Notes: generated by a model not told the origin, from the letters alone. A stretch of 64,000 nt of DNA from Streptomyces sp. 2131.1 (GCF_900105515.1 NZ_FNSY01000001.1:5878001-5942000); one strand, 5' to 3'. Shown: positions 43,195 to 52,623, counted from the first letter of the stretch. Numbers and translations are program-made.

Positions 43195-44571
43195 GTGGAG
43201 CCCGACCTCTTTACCGCAGCTGCCGAAGACCGCCAGGAGAAGGATCCGTCCAGCAGCCCTCTCGCTGTCCGGATGCGTCCGCGTACGCTCGACGAGGTCG
43301 TGGGCCAGCAGCACCTGCTGAAGCCGGGCTCGCCGCTGCGCCGCCTGGTCGGCGAGGGCAGCGGGGGACCGGCCGGACCCTCGTCGGTGATCCTCTGGGG
43401 CCCGCCCGGCATCGGCAAGACCACCCTCGCGTACGTGGTCAGCAAGGCGACGAACAAGCGGTTCGTCGAGCTCTCCGCCATCACCGCGGGCGTCAAGGAA
43501 GTGCGCGCCGTGATCGACGGCGCCCGCCGCGCCACCGGTGGCTACGGCAAGGAGACCGTCCTCTTCCTCGACGAGATCCACCGCTTCTCCAAGGCCCAGC
43601 AGGACTCCCTGCTCCCCGCCGTGGAGAACCGCTGGGTCACCCTGATCGCCGCGACCACCGAGAACCCGTACTTCTCGATCATCTCCCCGCTCCTCTCGCG
43701 CTCGCTGCTGCTGACGCTGGAGCCCCTGACCGACGACGACCTGCGCGGTCTGCTGCGCCGCGCCCTCACCGACGAGCGCGGGCTCGGGGGCGCGGTGACG
43801 CTGCCGGAGGACGCGGAGGAGCATCTGCTGCGCATCGCGGGGGGCGACGCGCGCCGGGCGCTGACCGCCCTGGAGGCGGCTGCCGGGGCCGCGCTGTCCA
43901 AGCAGGAGCCGGAGATCACGCTCCTCACGCTGGAGGAGACGGTCGACCGGGCCGCCGTGAAGTACGACCGGGACGGCGACCAGCACTACGACGTGGCGTC
44001 CGCGCTGATCAAGTCGATCCGGGGCTCCGACGTCGACGCGGCCCTCCACTACCTGGCCCGCATGATCGAGGCGGGGGAGGACCCCCGGTTCATCGCCCGC
44101 CGGCTGATGATCTCGGCAAGCGAGGACATCGGCCTCGCCGACCCCACCGCCCTGCCCACCGCGGTCGCCGCGGCCCAGGCGGTGGCCCTGATCGGCTTCC
44201 CGGAGGCGGCGCTCACCCTCAGCCACGCCACCATCGCCCTTGCGCTGGCCCCCAAGTCCAACGCGGCCACGCTGGCGATCTCCGCCGCCCGTGAGGACGT
44301 CCGCAAGGGGCTGGCCGGCCCGGTCCCGGCGCATCTGCGCGACGGCCACTACAAGGGCGCGGCCAAGCTCGGCCACGCCCAGGGCTACGTCTACCCGCAC
44401 GACGTCCCCGGCGGCATCGCCGCCCAGCAGTACGCGCCGGACGCCGTGAGCGACAAGCGCTACTACCTCCCCACCCGCTACGGCGCCGAGGCACGGTACG
44501 CGGATGTGGTGGACCGGGTCAGGGAGCGGCTCGGCCGGACGGACACCGAGGACGGGGCGGGACCGGCCTGA
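43195..44571 (+). CDS. rarA: Replication-associated recombination protein RarA (MgsA)
   Basis: 458-residue AAA+ ATPase related to RuvB and clamp loaders that acts at stalled replication forks. Walker A is GPPGIGKTT (69-77), Walker B is LFLDEIHRF, and sensor I is ATTENPYFSI. The C-terminal MgsA tetramerisation region includes ALHYLARMIEAGEDPRFIARRL and AKLGHAQGYVYPHDVPGG. GTG 43195 is placed right at the predicted transcription start. It converges on the DUF2470 gene. Confidence 0.95.
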   Translation: MEPDLFTAAAEDRQEKDPSSSPLAVRMRPRTLDEVVGQQHLLKPGSPLRRLVGEGSGGPAGPSSVILWGPPGIGKTTLAYVVSKATNKRFVELSAITAGVKEVRAVIDGARRATGGYGKETVLFLDEIHRFSKAQQDSLLPAVENRWVTLIAATTENPYFSIISPLLSRSLLLTLEPLTDDDLRGLLRRALTDERGLGGAVTLPEDAEEHLLRIAGGDARRALTALEAAAGAALSKQEPEITLLTLEETVDRAAVKYDRDGDQHYDVASALIKSIRGSDVDAALHYLARMIEAGEDPRFIARRLMISASEDIGLADPTALPTAVAAAQAVALIGFPEAALTLSHATIALALAPKSNAATLAISAAREDVRKGLAGPVPAHLRDGHYKGAAKLGHAQGYVYPHDVPGGIAAQQYAPDAVSDKRYYLPTRYGAEARYADVVDRVRERLGRTDTEDGAGPA

Positions 44572-44595
44572 CCCGGACCGGTCAGGGGACGCCCC

Positions 44596-45429
44596 TCAGT
44601 GCGCCGCCGCCGCGAAGAGGGTGTGCATGGCCTGGCTGAGTTCCACCACGTCCCGCACCGGCTCGGGGAACTCGAAGCGGGCGTCGAAGCAGCCCCCCTC
44701 CTGCTCGCAGAAGCGCACCCGCAGCCCGAACCGGTCAAGGACCAGCGGCACCACGGCCGGCCGGTGCTCGGGGCAGGAGCACACGGCCCGCTGCCCGAGC
44801 AGTTCGCACAGCGACGCCAGCTCCTCCGTGTGGGACGAGTAGAGGTGCTGGAGCAGGTCGGCCTCGTGGAGGGCGAGCGGGTCGGGGGCCGCGTCGCGGA
44901 AGCCGTCCGCGTCGACGCACTCCACCCCCCACAGGTCGTCGATGTGGGCCTCGCCCGTCTCCAGGCGCAGCATCATCCGCCCGGGGCCCGCCATGCCGGG
45001 CACGGAGGTCAGCCGGCCGCTGACCCGGGCACGGCCGCGGATACGGTGGGGGACGGAGACCGGGGCGACATCCGTGATCTCCAGCACGGCCGGCAGCTCG
45101 TCGTCCTGGGCGTGCGCGGAGGCCCGTACGGCCGGGGAGTCCGCGGGGAACTCCAGGAACAGGTCTCCGTCGGGCCCCACGCCCCGGGACAGCGGCATGA
45201 GCTGGTCCGAGCCGGCGGATTCGAGCCCGGGCACGAGCAGTACGGCGGAGCAGGTACTCTGTACGAGAGTTCGTGTGCGCTCGGCTGCTGACGGCATCCG
45301 TGTGATTTCAAGCCCGCTGGGACGCGGCTGACCACGATCTGATCGGTCCTCCGTCATCTCGACGCCATCAGGCGCGTCGATGCTGTCTGTGCTGTCCGTG
45401 ACGTGTGTGGTGTTCCCAGGGCGAGACAT
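44596..45429 (-). CDS. HugZ-like DUF2470 protein, predicted iron-regulated
   Basis: 277 residues. After a hydrophilic N-terminus comes a split-barrel (PNPOx-like) region, about 50-165, and then a DUF2470 domain, about 185-275, ending with DARFEFPEPVRDVVELSQAMHTLF. This two-part layout is that of HugZ-type heme oxygenases, so a role in heme or iron handling is likely, though heme ligands cannot be assigned from the sequence. ATG 45429 has AAGGAG 6 nt upstream. An iron box begins 15 bp before the start. Confidence 0.8.
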   Translation of the reverse strand: MSRPGNTTHVTDSTDSIDAPDGVEMTEDRSDRGQPRPSGLEITRMPSAAERTRTLVQSTCSAVLLVPGLESAGSDQLMPLSRGVGPDGDLFLEFPADSPAVRASAHAQDDELPAVLEITDVAPVSVPHRIRGRARVSGRLTSVPGMAGPGRMMLRLETGEAHIDDLWGVECVDADGFRDAAPDPLALHEADLLQHLYSSHTEELASLCELLGQRAVCSCPEHRPAVVPLVLDRFGLRVRFCEQEGGCFDARFEFPEPVRDVVELSQAMHTLFAAAAH

Positions 45430-45443
45430 GCGATCTCCTTGAG

Positions 45444-45462
45444 TAAGGTGAGCCTAACCTAA
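45444..45462. promoter_or_regulatory. DmdR1/IdeR-type iron box
   Basis: On the minus strand, TTAGGTTAGGCTCACCTTA agrees with the DtxR-family consensus (TTAGGTTAGSCTAACCTAA) at 17 of 19 positions. It lies 15 bp upstream of the DUF2470 start and 24 bp upstream of rpsD on the other strand, so an iron-loaded repressor bound here should block the former and might touch the latter. Confidence 0.8.
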
Positions 45463-45485
45463 CCTACAACGGAGGTCTGGAGAAC

Positions 45486-46100
45486 GTGCCTAATCAGTCG
45501 CGTCCCAAGGTCAAGAAGAGCCGTGCGCTCGGCATCGCGCTGACGCCGAAGGCGGTCAAGTACTTCGAGGCCCGCCCCTACCCGCCGGGCGAGCACGGCC
45601 GCGGCCGCAAGCAGAACTCGGACTACAAGGTCCGTCTGCTCGAGAAGCAGCGTCTGCGTGCGCAGTACGACATCAGCGAGCGCCAGATGGCGCGTGCCTA
45701 CGACCGCGCCAAGAAGGCCGAGGGCAAGACGGGCGAGGCGCTGGTCGTCGAGCTCGAGCGCCGCCTCGACGCGCTGGTCCTGCGCTCCGGTATCGCGAAG
45801 ACGATCTACCAGGCCCGCCAGATGGTCGTCCACGGCCACATCGAGGTCAACGGTGGCAAGGTCGACAAGCCGTCGTTCCGCGTCCGCCCGGACGACGTCG
45901 TCCAGGTCCGCGAGCGCAGCCGCTCCAAGGTCCCCTTCCAGGTGGCCCGCGAGGGTGGTTACGACACCGACGGCGAGACCCCGCGCTACCTGCAGGTGAA
46001 CCTGAAGGCCCTGGCCTTCCGCCTTGACCGGGACCCGAACCGCAAGGAAATCCCCGTGATCTGCGACGAGCAGCTCGTCGTCGAGTACTACGCCCGCTGA
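45486..46100 (+). CDS. rpsD: 30S ribosomal protein S4
   Basis: 204-residue primary 16S rRNA-binding protein. The S4 RNA-binding domain is seen at RRLDALVLRSGIAKTIYQARQMVVHGHIEVNGGKVDKPSFRV. The N-terminus (MPNQSRPKVKKSRALG) has no cysteines, so this is the zinc-independent form of S4. GTG 45486 is preceded by GGAGG and a second GGAG. It stands alone rather than in the alpha operon, as in other streptomycetes. Confidence 0.96.
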   Translation: MPNQSRPKVKKSRALGIALTPKAVKYFEARPYPPGEHGRGRKQNSDYKVRLLEKQRLRAQYDISERQMARAYDRAKKAEGKTGEALVVELERRLDALVLRSGIAKTIYQARQMVVHGHIEVNGGKVDKPSFRVRPDDVVQVRERSRSKVPFQVAREGGYDTDGETPRYLQVNLKALAFRLDRDPNRKEIPVICDEQLVVEYYAR

Positions 46101-46128
46101 TCCAGGCGTAGCCGCTCTTCACAGGAGC

Positions 46129-48360
46129 TCAGGCCCGCCCCTTCCCGGTCCCCGGGGAGGCGGCGGGCTTTCGCGTTCTGCCGGGCGGGGGCACCGCGGC
46201 CCCGGCCGGCTCCCCGCCCCCGCCCTCCTCCGGCTCGCGCCCGCCGGGCCGCGCCAGGAGCGCCCGGGCGACCGCCGCGTCGGGCCCCAGCTCCCCGCCC
46301 GCGCCCAGGGCCGCCGCGTACCGCGTCCCGCCCAGCTCGCGCCGGGCCAGCTCCTCGCAGCGGGCCCTCGGAGCCCCGTAGTGCGCCGAGCCGAACAGTG
46401 GCAGCCCCACCGATGGCCAGATCCGGTCGGCAGCCCCCTGGAGCAGCGCCGCCTCGGCCGCGTCGCCCTCGGTCACCGTGACGAGGGCCAGCAGTTCCAG
46501 GGCGAGGACGGTGCCGAGCAGGTCGTGGAACGCGTGGCTGATGGACAGCGACTCCTCCAGCAGCTCCCGGGCCCGCTCCGGGCGCCCGCGGTGGAGGGCC
46601 GCGTAGGCCAGGACGTACAGCGCGTAGCTCAGGGCCCACCGCTCGCCGTGGTCCTCGCAGATGTCCCGGACCTCCTCGCAGATCGCGGCGGCCTGCTCCG
46701 GGTCGCCCAGGAAGCCGGTGGACATGGCCAGCTCGACCTGGGCCATCAGCACGTTGCTGTTCAGCTCGCCCAGCTCACGGTAGCGGCCGAGCGCGTCGTC
46801 CAGCAGGTCCCGGGCGCGTTCCATGTCGTCGGTGACCAGAGCCAGGCAGCCGGTGCGGTGCACGGCGTACGCGGCCGCGGTGGCGTCGCCCGCGGCCTCC
46901 GCCTCCTCCCGGCACTCCGTCAGGGCGGAGATCGCGCCCACCGGGTCGCCCTGGAGGACCGCGACGTAGCCGAGCACCCAGAGGGCCTTGAGCCGCGAGG
47001 CGTCGTACGGGGTCTCCTCCTCCAGGACGTGGTCCAGCCAGTGCCGGCCCTCGGACAGCCGCCCGCAGCCGACCCACAGGAACCAGAGCGTGGCCGCCAG
47101 GTACTGGGCGAGGTGCGCCTCCTGCGGGGTCTCCAGCGAACACTCCATGGCCCGGCGCAGGTTCGGCAGCTCGCTCTCCACCCGGGCCGCGACCTCCGCC
47201 TGCCGGGGGCTGAACCAGTCCAGCTCGCACCAGGTCGCGAGCCCCAGGAACCAGTCCCGGTGCCGGCGGCGCAGCCGGTCGGTGTCCCCGGTGGCGGCCA
47301 GCCACTCGGCGCCGTACTCGCGGACCGTGTCCAGCATCCGGTAGCGGGTGCCCACGGGGGAGTCCTCGCGCAGCACCACGGACTGCGCCAGCAGCCCGGA
47401 GAGCACGTCGAGCACCGAGTCGGCGGGCAGGTCGGGGCCGCTGCAGATGTACTCGACGGCCTCCAGGTCGAACTGCCCGGCGAAGACCGAGAGCCGGGCC
47501 CACAACAGCCGCTGCGGCGGGGCGCACAGCTCATGGCTCCAGCCGATGGCCGTGCGCAGCGTCTGGTGCCGGTCCAGGGCGCCCCGGGCACCGCCGGTCA
47601 GCAGCCGGAAGCGGTCGTCGAGGCGTTGCAGCACCTGCTCGGTGGACAGGGCCCGGAGCCGTCCGGCCGCCAGTTCCAGGGCCAGCGGGATGCCGTCCAG
47701 CCGGCGGCACAGCTCCTGGGCCGGGCCGCGGCTGCGGTCGGTCAGCCGGAAGTCCGGGCGCACCCCGGCGGCCCGTTCGGCGAACAGCCGGAGGGCGTCC
47801 TCGTCCGTCATGGTGGCGAGCGGGTGGACGGCCTCGCCGTCCAGTTCCAGCGGCAGCCGGCCTGCCGCGAGCACCCGCAGCCGCGGGGCGCGCCGCAGCA
47901 GCTCCCGTACCAGGGCGGCGCAGTCGTCCACCAGGTGTTCGAAGCCGTCGAGGACCAGCAGGAGGTCGCGGTCGGCGCAGTGCTCGACGAGGGCGGCGCG
48001 GGGCGGCCTGGCGGTGTGGTCGTTGAGGCCCAGGGCGTCGGCCACGGCGTGCTCCAGCAGCCCGGCGTCGTGGACGGTGGACAGCTCCACCAGCCACACC
48101 CCGTCGCAGTACCGTTTCTCCAGCAGCGCCGCGGCCCTGGTGACCAGCCGGGTCTTGCCGACGCCGCCCACCCCGGTGACCGTGACGAGCCTGGAGTCCT
48201 CCAGCGACCGCGCCAGGGCGGCCAGTTCGTTCTCGCGGCCCACGAAGTCGTTCAGCTCGGCGGGCAGATTGCCCGGGTGCGGGAGCGGGCCGGTGTCGCG
48301 GGCGGCGTCCGGGGTACCGGGGTCGTCGTCGGGCGAGTAGGGGCGCTGAGGGCGTCGCAT
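46129..48360 (-). CDS. STAND-class NB-ARC-like ATPase with C-terminal helical repeats
   Basis: 743 residues. The motif VGRENELAALARSL leads into an NTPase with P-loop GVGGVGKT (63-70), Walker B LLLVLDGFEHL, and RLDGIPLALELAAGRL of the AfsR/LuxR-type STAND proteins. The second half is TPR-like helical repeats. Unlike many Streptomyces relatives, no N-terminal SARP or C-terminal LuxR helix-turn-helix is present, so it may signal by protein contact rather than DNA binding. The tail is Gly/Pro/Glu-rich. ATG 48360 (MRRPQRPYSPDDD). It converges on rpsD. Confidence 0.82.
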   Translation of the reverse strand: MRRPQRPYSPDDDPGTPDAARDTGPLPHPGNLPAELNDFVGRENELAALARSLEDSRLVTVTGVGGVGKTRLVTRAAALLEKRYCDGVWLVELSTVHDAGLLEHAVADALGLNDHTARPPRAALVEHCADRDLLLVLDGFEHLVDDCAALVRELLRRAPRLRVLAAGRLPLELDGEAVHPLATMTDEDALRLFAERAAGVRPDFRLTDRSRGPAQELCRRLDGIPLALELAAGRLRALSTEQVLQRLDDRFRLLTGGARGALDRHQTLRTAIGWSHELCAPPQRLLWARLSVFAGQFDLEAVEYICSGPDLPADSVLDVLSGLLAQSVVLREDSPVGTRYRMLDTVREYGAEWLAATGDTDRLRRRHRDWFLGLATWCELDWFSPRQAEVAARVESELPNLRRAMECSLETPQEAHLAQYLAATLWFLWVGCGRLSEGRHWLDHVLEEETPYDASRLKALWVLGYVAVLQGDPVGAISALTECREEAEAAGDATAAAYAVHRTGCLALVTDDMERARDLLDDALGRYRELGELNSNVLMAQVELAMSTGFLGDPEQAAAICEEVRDICEDHGERWALSYALYVLAYAALHRGRPERARELLEESLSISHAFHDLLGTVLALELLALVTVTEGDAAEAALLQGAADRIWPSVGLPLFGSAHYGAPRARCEELARRELGGTRYAAALGAGGELGPDAAVARALLARPGGREPEEGGGGEPAGAAVPPPGRTRKPAASPGTGKGRA

Positions 48361-48560
48361 GAAACACGCAGAGTACTGGCTTGAAAGCACTCCGTACAAT
48401 CTCGTCTCCCGGAGCCCGTCGCCCGGCCGGTCGGGCGGTGCGGGGTGTGAGCCCCGGCGCGATAGGCTCGGGGGAAGGTGACCGGCCACCACGCGGGCCC
48501 TCGCCGCAGAGCAAGCGAACAAGACAGAGACAGACGACAAGCCAGAGAGCGCGGTGCACT

Positions 48561-49016
48561 GTGTCCGGTGGTGAGGTGGCCGGGATCCTGGTGGCGGTCT
48601 TCTGGGCGATCCTGGTTTCGTTCCTCGCCGTCGTGCTGGTGAGGCTCGCCCAGACGCTCAGGGCGACCACCAGACTCGTGGCGGACGTGACCGAACAGGC
48701 CGTCCCCCTGCTCGCGGACGCCTCCGCGACCGTACGCTCCGCGCAGACCCAGCTCGACAAGGTCGACGCCATCGCGACGGACGTACAGGAAGTCACCTCC
48801 AACGCCTCGGCGCTCTCCACCACCGTCGCCTCCACCTTCGGCGGCCCCCTGGTCAAGGTCGCGGCGTTCGGCTACGGCGTACGGCAGGCCATCGGCCGCC
48901 GCTCCGCCCCCGAACCGGAGACGCGCTCCAGGCGCGCGGTGATCGTCGGCCGGACCGTGCCGTCGGCGCGCGGCAGGAAGCGCAACGGCCGAAATTCCCG
49001 CGGATCTAAGGACTGA
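48561..49016 (+). CDS. DUF948-family membrane-anchored coiled-coil protein
   Basis: 151 residues: an N-terminal membrane helix (GILVAVFWAILVSFLAVVLV, about 7-26), a helical coiled-coil part (LRATTRLVADVTEQAVPLLADASATVRSAQTQLDKVDAI), and a basic tail ending RKRNGRNSRGSKD. DUF948 proteins are small membrane-anchored proteins of unknown role. Start GTG 48561. It lies 7 bp before the next small gene and just upstream of alaS, a conserved order in streptomycetes. Confidence 0.82.
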   Translation: MSGGEVAGILVAVFWAILVSFLAVVLVRLAQTLRATTRLVADVTEQAVPLLADASATVRSAQTQLDKVDAIATDVQEVTSNASALSTTVASTFGGPLVKVAAFGYGVRQAIGRRSAPEPETRSRRAVIVGRTVPSARGRKRNGRNSRGSKD

Positions 49017-49023
49017 CGCAGCG

Positions 49024-49377
49024 ATGTTCCGCCGTACGTTCTGGTTCACCGCCGGCGCAGCCGCCGGGGTGTGGGCCACCACCAAGGTCAACCGGAAGAT
49101 CAAGCAACTGACCCCCGAGAGCCTCGCGGCGCAGGCCGCGGACAAGGCGATCGTCGCCGGTCACAAGCTCAAGGACTTCGCGCTGGACGTCCGCGAGGGC
49201 ATGGTCAGGCGCGAGGCCGAACTCGGCGAGGCGCTGGGCCTGGAGGCCCCGGACGCCCCCGAGCTCCCCGTGCGGCGCCACCTCGCCGTCGAGGCGGCCG
49301 AGCCGGAGACGCACCGGCCCCCCGCCACGTACCGCAAGCTCCCCTACCACTCGTACAACCGGAATGAGGACCACTGA
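49024..49377 (+). CDS. Small DUF6167-like protein upstream of alaS
   Basis: 117 residues, starting MFRRTFWFTAGAAAGVWATTKVNRKIKQL: a short hydrophobic N-terminus, then a helical polar region and a flexible proline-rich tail. Function unknown. The stop codon overlaps the alaS ATG (TGATG), so translation is coupled. Its position between the DUF948 gene and alaS helps identify it, although no motif suggests activity. Confidence 0.82.
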   Translation: MFRRTFWFTAGAAAGVWATTKVNRKIKQLTPESLAAQAADKAIVAGHKLKDFALDVREGMVRREAELGEALGLEAPDAPELPVRRHLAVEAAEPETHRPPATYRKLPYHSYNRNEDH

Positions 49378-52046
49378 TGGAGTCGGCAGAAATTCGTCGC
49401 CGCTGGCTGAGCTTCTACGAGGAGCGCGGTCACACCGTTGTCCCTTCGGCGTCGCTCATCGCGGACGACCCGACTCTGCTGCTGGTCCCCGCCGGCATGG
49501 TGCCCTTCAAGCCCTACTTCCTCGGTGAGGTCAAGCCGCCCGCCCCGCGCGTCACCAGCGTGCAGAAGTGCGTGCGTACGCCGGACATCGAGGAGGTCGG
49601 CAAGACCACCCGGCACGGCACGTTCTTCCAGATGTGCGGCAACTTCTCGTTCGGGGACTACTTCAAGGAAGGCGCCATCGAGTACGCCTGGGAGCTGCTG
49701 ACCAGCTCCGTGGCGGACGGCGGCTTCGGGCTCGACCCCGAGCGCCTGTGGATCACCGTCTACCTGGACGACGACGAGGCCGAGGCCATCTGGCGCGACA
49801 GGATCGGCGTCCCGGCCGAGCGCATCCAGCGCCTGGGCAAGAAGGACAACTTCTGGTCCATGGGCGTCCCCGGCCCGTGCGGACCCTGCTCCGAGATCAA
49901 CTACGACCGCGGCCCCGAGTTCGGCGTCGAGGGCGGCCCGGCCGTCAACGACGAGCGGTACGTGGAGATCTGGAACCTGGTCTTCATGCAGTACGAGCGC
50001 GGTGCCGGCGACGGCAAGGACGACTTCCCGATCCTCGGCGACCTGCCCTCCAAGAACATCGACACCGGTCTCGGCCTCGAACGCCTCGCGATGATCCTGC
50101 AGGGCGTGCAGAACATGTACGAGACCGACACGCTCCGCGTCGTCATGGACCGCGCCACCGAGCTGACCGGTGTGCGCTACGGCGCGGCCGACGCCACCGA
50201 CGTCTCGCTGCGCGTGGTCGCCGACCACATCCGCACCTCCGTCATGCTCATCGGTGACGGCGTCACCCCCGGCAACGAGGGTCGCGGCTACGTGCTGCGC
50301 CGCATCATGCGCCGCGCCATCCGCAACATGCGCCTGATGGGCGCGACCGGCTCCGTCGTCAACGAGCTGGTCGACGTCGTGATCAACACGATGGGACAGC
50401 AGTACCCGGAGCTGATCACCGACCGCAAGCGCATCGAGACCGTCGCGCTCGCCGAGGAAGCCGCGTTCCTGAAGGCCCTCAAGGGCGGCACCAACATCCT
50501 GGAGACCGCGGTCACCGAGACCAAGGCCTCCGGCGGCACGGTCATCGCCGGCGACAAGGCGTTCCTGCTCCACGACACCTGGGGCTTCCCGATCGACCTG
50601 ACCCTGGAGATGGCCGCCGAGCAGGGGCTCTCCGTGGACGAGGCGGGCTTCCGCCGCCTGATGCAGGAGCAGCGGGACAAGGCCAAGGCCGACGCCAAGG
50701 CCAAGAAGACCGGCCACGCCGACCTGTCCGCGTACCGCGAGGTCGCCGACAACTCCGGCGTCACCGAGTTCACCGGCTACACCATGACCGAGGGCGAGTC
50801 GACGATCGTCGGCCTCCTCGTCGACGGCGTCCCCTCGCCCGCCGCCACCGAGGGCGACGAGGTCGAGGTCGTCCTCGACCGCACCCCGTTCTACGCCGAG
50901 GGCGGCGGCCAGCTCGCGGACCAGGGCCGCATCCGGCTCGACAGCGGCGCCGTCATCGTGGTGCGCGACGTCCAGCAGCCGGTTCCGGGCGTCTCCGTGC
51001 ACAAGGGCTCCGTCCAGGTGGGCGAGGTGACGGTCGGCGCGTCCGCGTACGCGAGCATCGACTCCACCCGCCGCCGCGCCATCGCCCGCGCCCACAGCGC
51101 CACGCACCTCACGCACCAGGCGCTGCGCGACGCGCTCGGCCCGACGGCCGCGCAGGCCGGGTCGGAGAACTCCCCGGGCCGCTTCCGCTTCGACTTCGGT
51201 TCGCCCGCCGCCGTCCCCGGCACGGTCCTGACCGACGTCGAGCAGAAGATCAACGAGGTCCTGGCCCGCGAGCTCGACGTGCAGGCCGAGGTCATGTCGA
51301 TCGACGAGGCGAAGAAGCAGGGCGCCATCGCGGAGTTCGGCGAGAAGTACGGCGAGCGGGTCCGCGTCGTCACCATCGGCGACTTCTCCAAGGAGCTGTG
51401 CGGCGGTACGCACGTCCACAACACCGCCCAGCTCGGGCTGGTCAAGCTGCTCGGTGAGTCCTCCATCGGTTCCGGCGTGCGCCGCATCGAGGCCCTGGTC
51501 GGCGTCGACGCGTACAATTTCCTGGCCAAGGAGCACACGGTCGTCGCCCAGCTCCAGGAGCTGGTCAAGGGCCGCTCCGAGGAGCTCCCGGAGAAGATCG
51601 CGGGCATGCTTGGCAAGCTGAAGGACGCCGAGAAGGAGATCGAGAAGTTCCGCGCGGAGAAGGTCCTCGCGGCCGCCGCCGGTCTCGTGGACTCCGCGAA
51701 GGACGTCCGTGGCGTCGCCCTGGTCACCGGCCAGGTCCCGGACGGCACGTCGGCCGACGACCTGCGCAAGCTCGTCCTCGACGTGCGCGGCCGCATCCAG
51801 GGCGGCCGCCCGGCCGTCGTCGCGCTTTTCACGACGGCCAACGGGCGTCCGCTGACCGTCATCGCGACCAACGAGGCGGCCCGCGAGCGCGGCCTCAAGG
51901 CCGGCGACCTCGTCCGTACCGCCGCGAAGACCCTCGGCGGCGGTGGCGGCGGCAAGCCGGACGTCGCCCAGGGCGGCGGCCAGAACCCCGACGCGATCGG
52001 TGACGCCGTCGCCGCCGTCGAACGCCTCGTCACCGAGACGGCGTGA
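49377..52046 (+). CDS. alaS: Alanyl-tRNA synthetase
   Basis: 889-residue class II synthetase of normal length. The aminoacylation core runs from FYEERGHTVVPSASL through FFQMCGNFSFGDYFKEGAI. The editing domain carries the zinc motif HSATH (with HLTHQ) and later CGGTHVHNT. The C-terminal oligomerisation/DHHA1 domain is glycine-rich near its end. ATG 49377 overlaps the previous stop by 1 bp, and the alaS stop overlaps the ruvX start by 4 bp. Confidence 0.97.
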   Translation: MESAEIRRRWLSFYEERGHTVVPSASLIADDPTLLLVPAGMVPFKPYFLGEVKPPAPRVTSVQKCVRTPDIEEVGKTTRHGTFFQMCGNFSFGDYFKEGAIEYAWELLTSSVADGGFGLDPERLWITVYLDDDEAEAIWRDRIGVPAERIQRLGKKDNFWSMGVPGPCGPCSEINYDRGPEFGVEGGPAVNDERYVEIWNLVFMQYERGAGDGKDDFPILGDLPSKNIDTGLGLERLAMILQGVQNMYETDTLRVVMDRATELTGVRYGAADATDVSLRVVADHIRTSVMLIGDGVTPGNEGRGYVLRRIMRRAIRNMRLMGATGSVVNELVDVVINTMGQQYPELITDRKRIETVALAEEAAFLKALKGGTNILETAVTETKASGGTVIAGDKAFLLHDTWGFPIDLTLEMAAEQGLSVDEAGFRRLMQEQRDKAKADAKAKKTGHADLSAYREVADNSGVTEFTGYTMTEGESTIVGLLVDGVPSPAATEGDEVEVVLDRTPFYAEGGGQLADQGRIRLDSGAVIVVRDVQQPVPGVSVHKGSVQVGEVTVGASAYASIDSTRRRAIARAHSATHLTHQALRDALGPTAAQAGSENSPGRFRFDFGSPAAVPGTVLTDVEQKINEVLARELDVQAEVMSIDEAKKQGAIAEFGEKYGERVRVVTIGDFSKELCGGTHVHNTAQLGLVKLLGESSIGSGVRRIEALVGVDAYNFLAKEHTVVAQLQELVKGRSEELPEKIAGMLGKLKDAEKEIEKFRAEKVLAAAAGLVDSAKDVRGVALVTGQVPDGTSADDLRKLVLDVRGRIQGGRPAVVALFTTANGRPLTVIATNEAARERGLKAGDLVRTAAKTLGGGGGGKPDVAQGGGQNPDAIGDAVAAVERLVTETA

Positions 52047-52528
52047 CCACGGACATGCCGCAGATGCGCCGCGGTCGCCGGCTGGCGATCGACGTCGGTG
52101 ACGCCCGGATCGGGGTCGCCTCGTGCGACCCCGACGGGATCCTCGCGACGCCGGTGGAGACCGTGCCGGGACGCGATGTCCCGGCCGCCCACCGGCGGCT
52201 CGGCCAGATCGTCGCGGAGTACGAGCCGATCGAGGTCGTCGTCGGTCTGCCGCGCTCCCTGGGCGGCGGCGAGGGCCCCGCGGCCGCCAAGGTCCGCGCC
52301 TTCGCCGATGTGCTCGCCCGAGCGGTCGCACCCATTCCGGTGCGGTTGGTGGACGAGAGGATGACCACAGTGACGGCCAGTCAGGGGCTGCGCGCCTCGG
52401 GCGTGAAGTCCAAAAAGGGCCGTTCCGTCATCGACCAGGCTGCCGCTGTGGTGATCCTGCAGAACGCTCTGGAGTCGGAGCGCTCTTCGGGTCGTCCGCC
52501 GGGCGAAGGCGTCGAAGTGGTGGTCTGA
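52043..52528 (+). CDS. ruvX: YqgF/RuvX-family RNase H-fold nuclease
   Basis: 161-residue protein with the YqgF pattern: RRLAIDVGDARIGVASCD (first acidic residue), EVVVGLPRSLGGGEG, VRLVDERMTTVTA and SVIDQAAAVVILQ. In E. coli the family takes part in 16S rRNA 5' maturation; it was first predicted as a Holliday junction resolvase. GTG 52043 overlaps alaS by 4 bp. Confidence 0.92.
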   Translation: MTTDMPQMRRGRRLAIDVGDARIGVASCDPDGILATPVETVPGRDVPAAHRRLGQIVAEYEPIEVVVGLPRSLGGGEGPAAAKVRAFADVLARAVAPIPVRLVDERMTTVTASQGLRASGVKSKKGRSVIDQAAAVVILQNALESERSSGRPPGEGVEVVV

Positions 52529-52623
52529 TCGCAATACGGTAACGTTCCGCGCGATGCGGCGGTGTTCGAACAAACACCGCACAGCAAAGAGGCGGAACAG
52601 CGTCTCGCGGCTCAAGGGGATCG

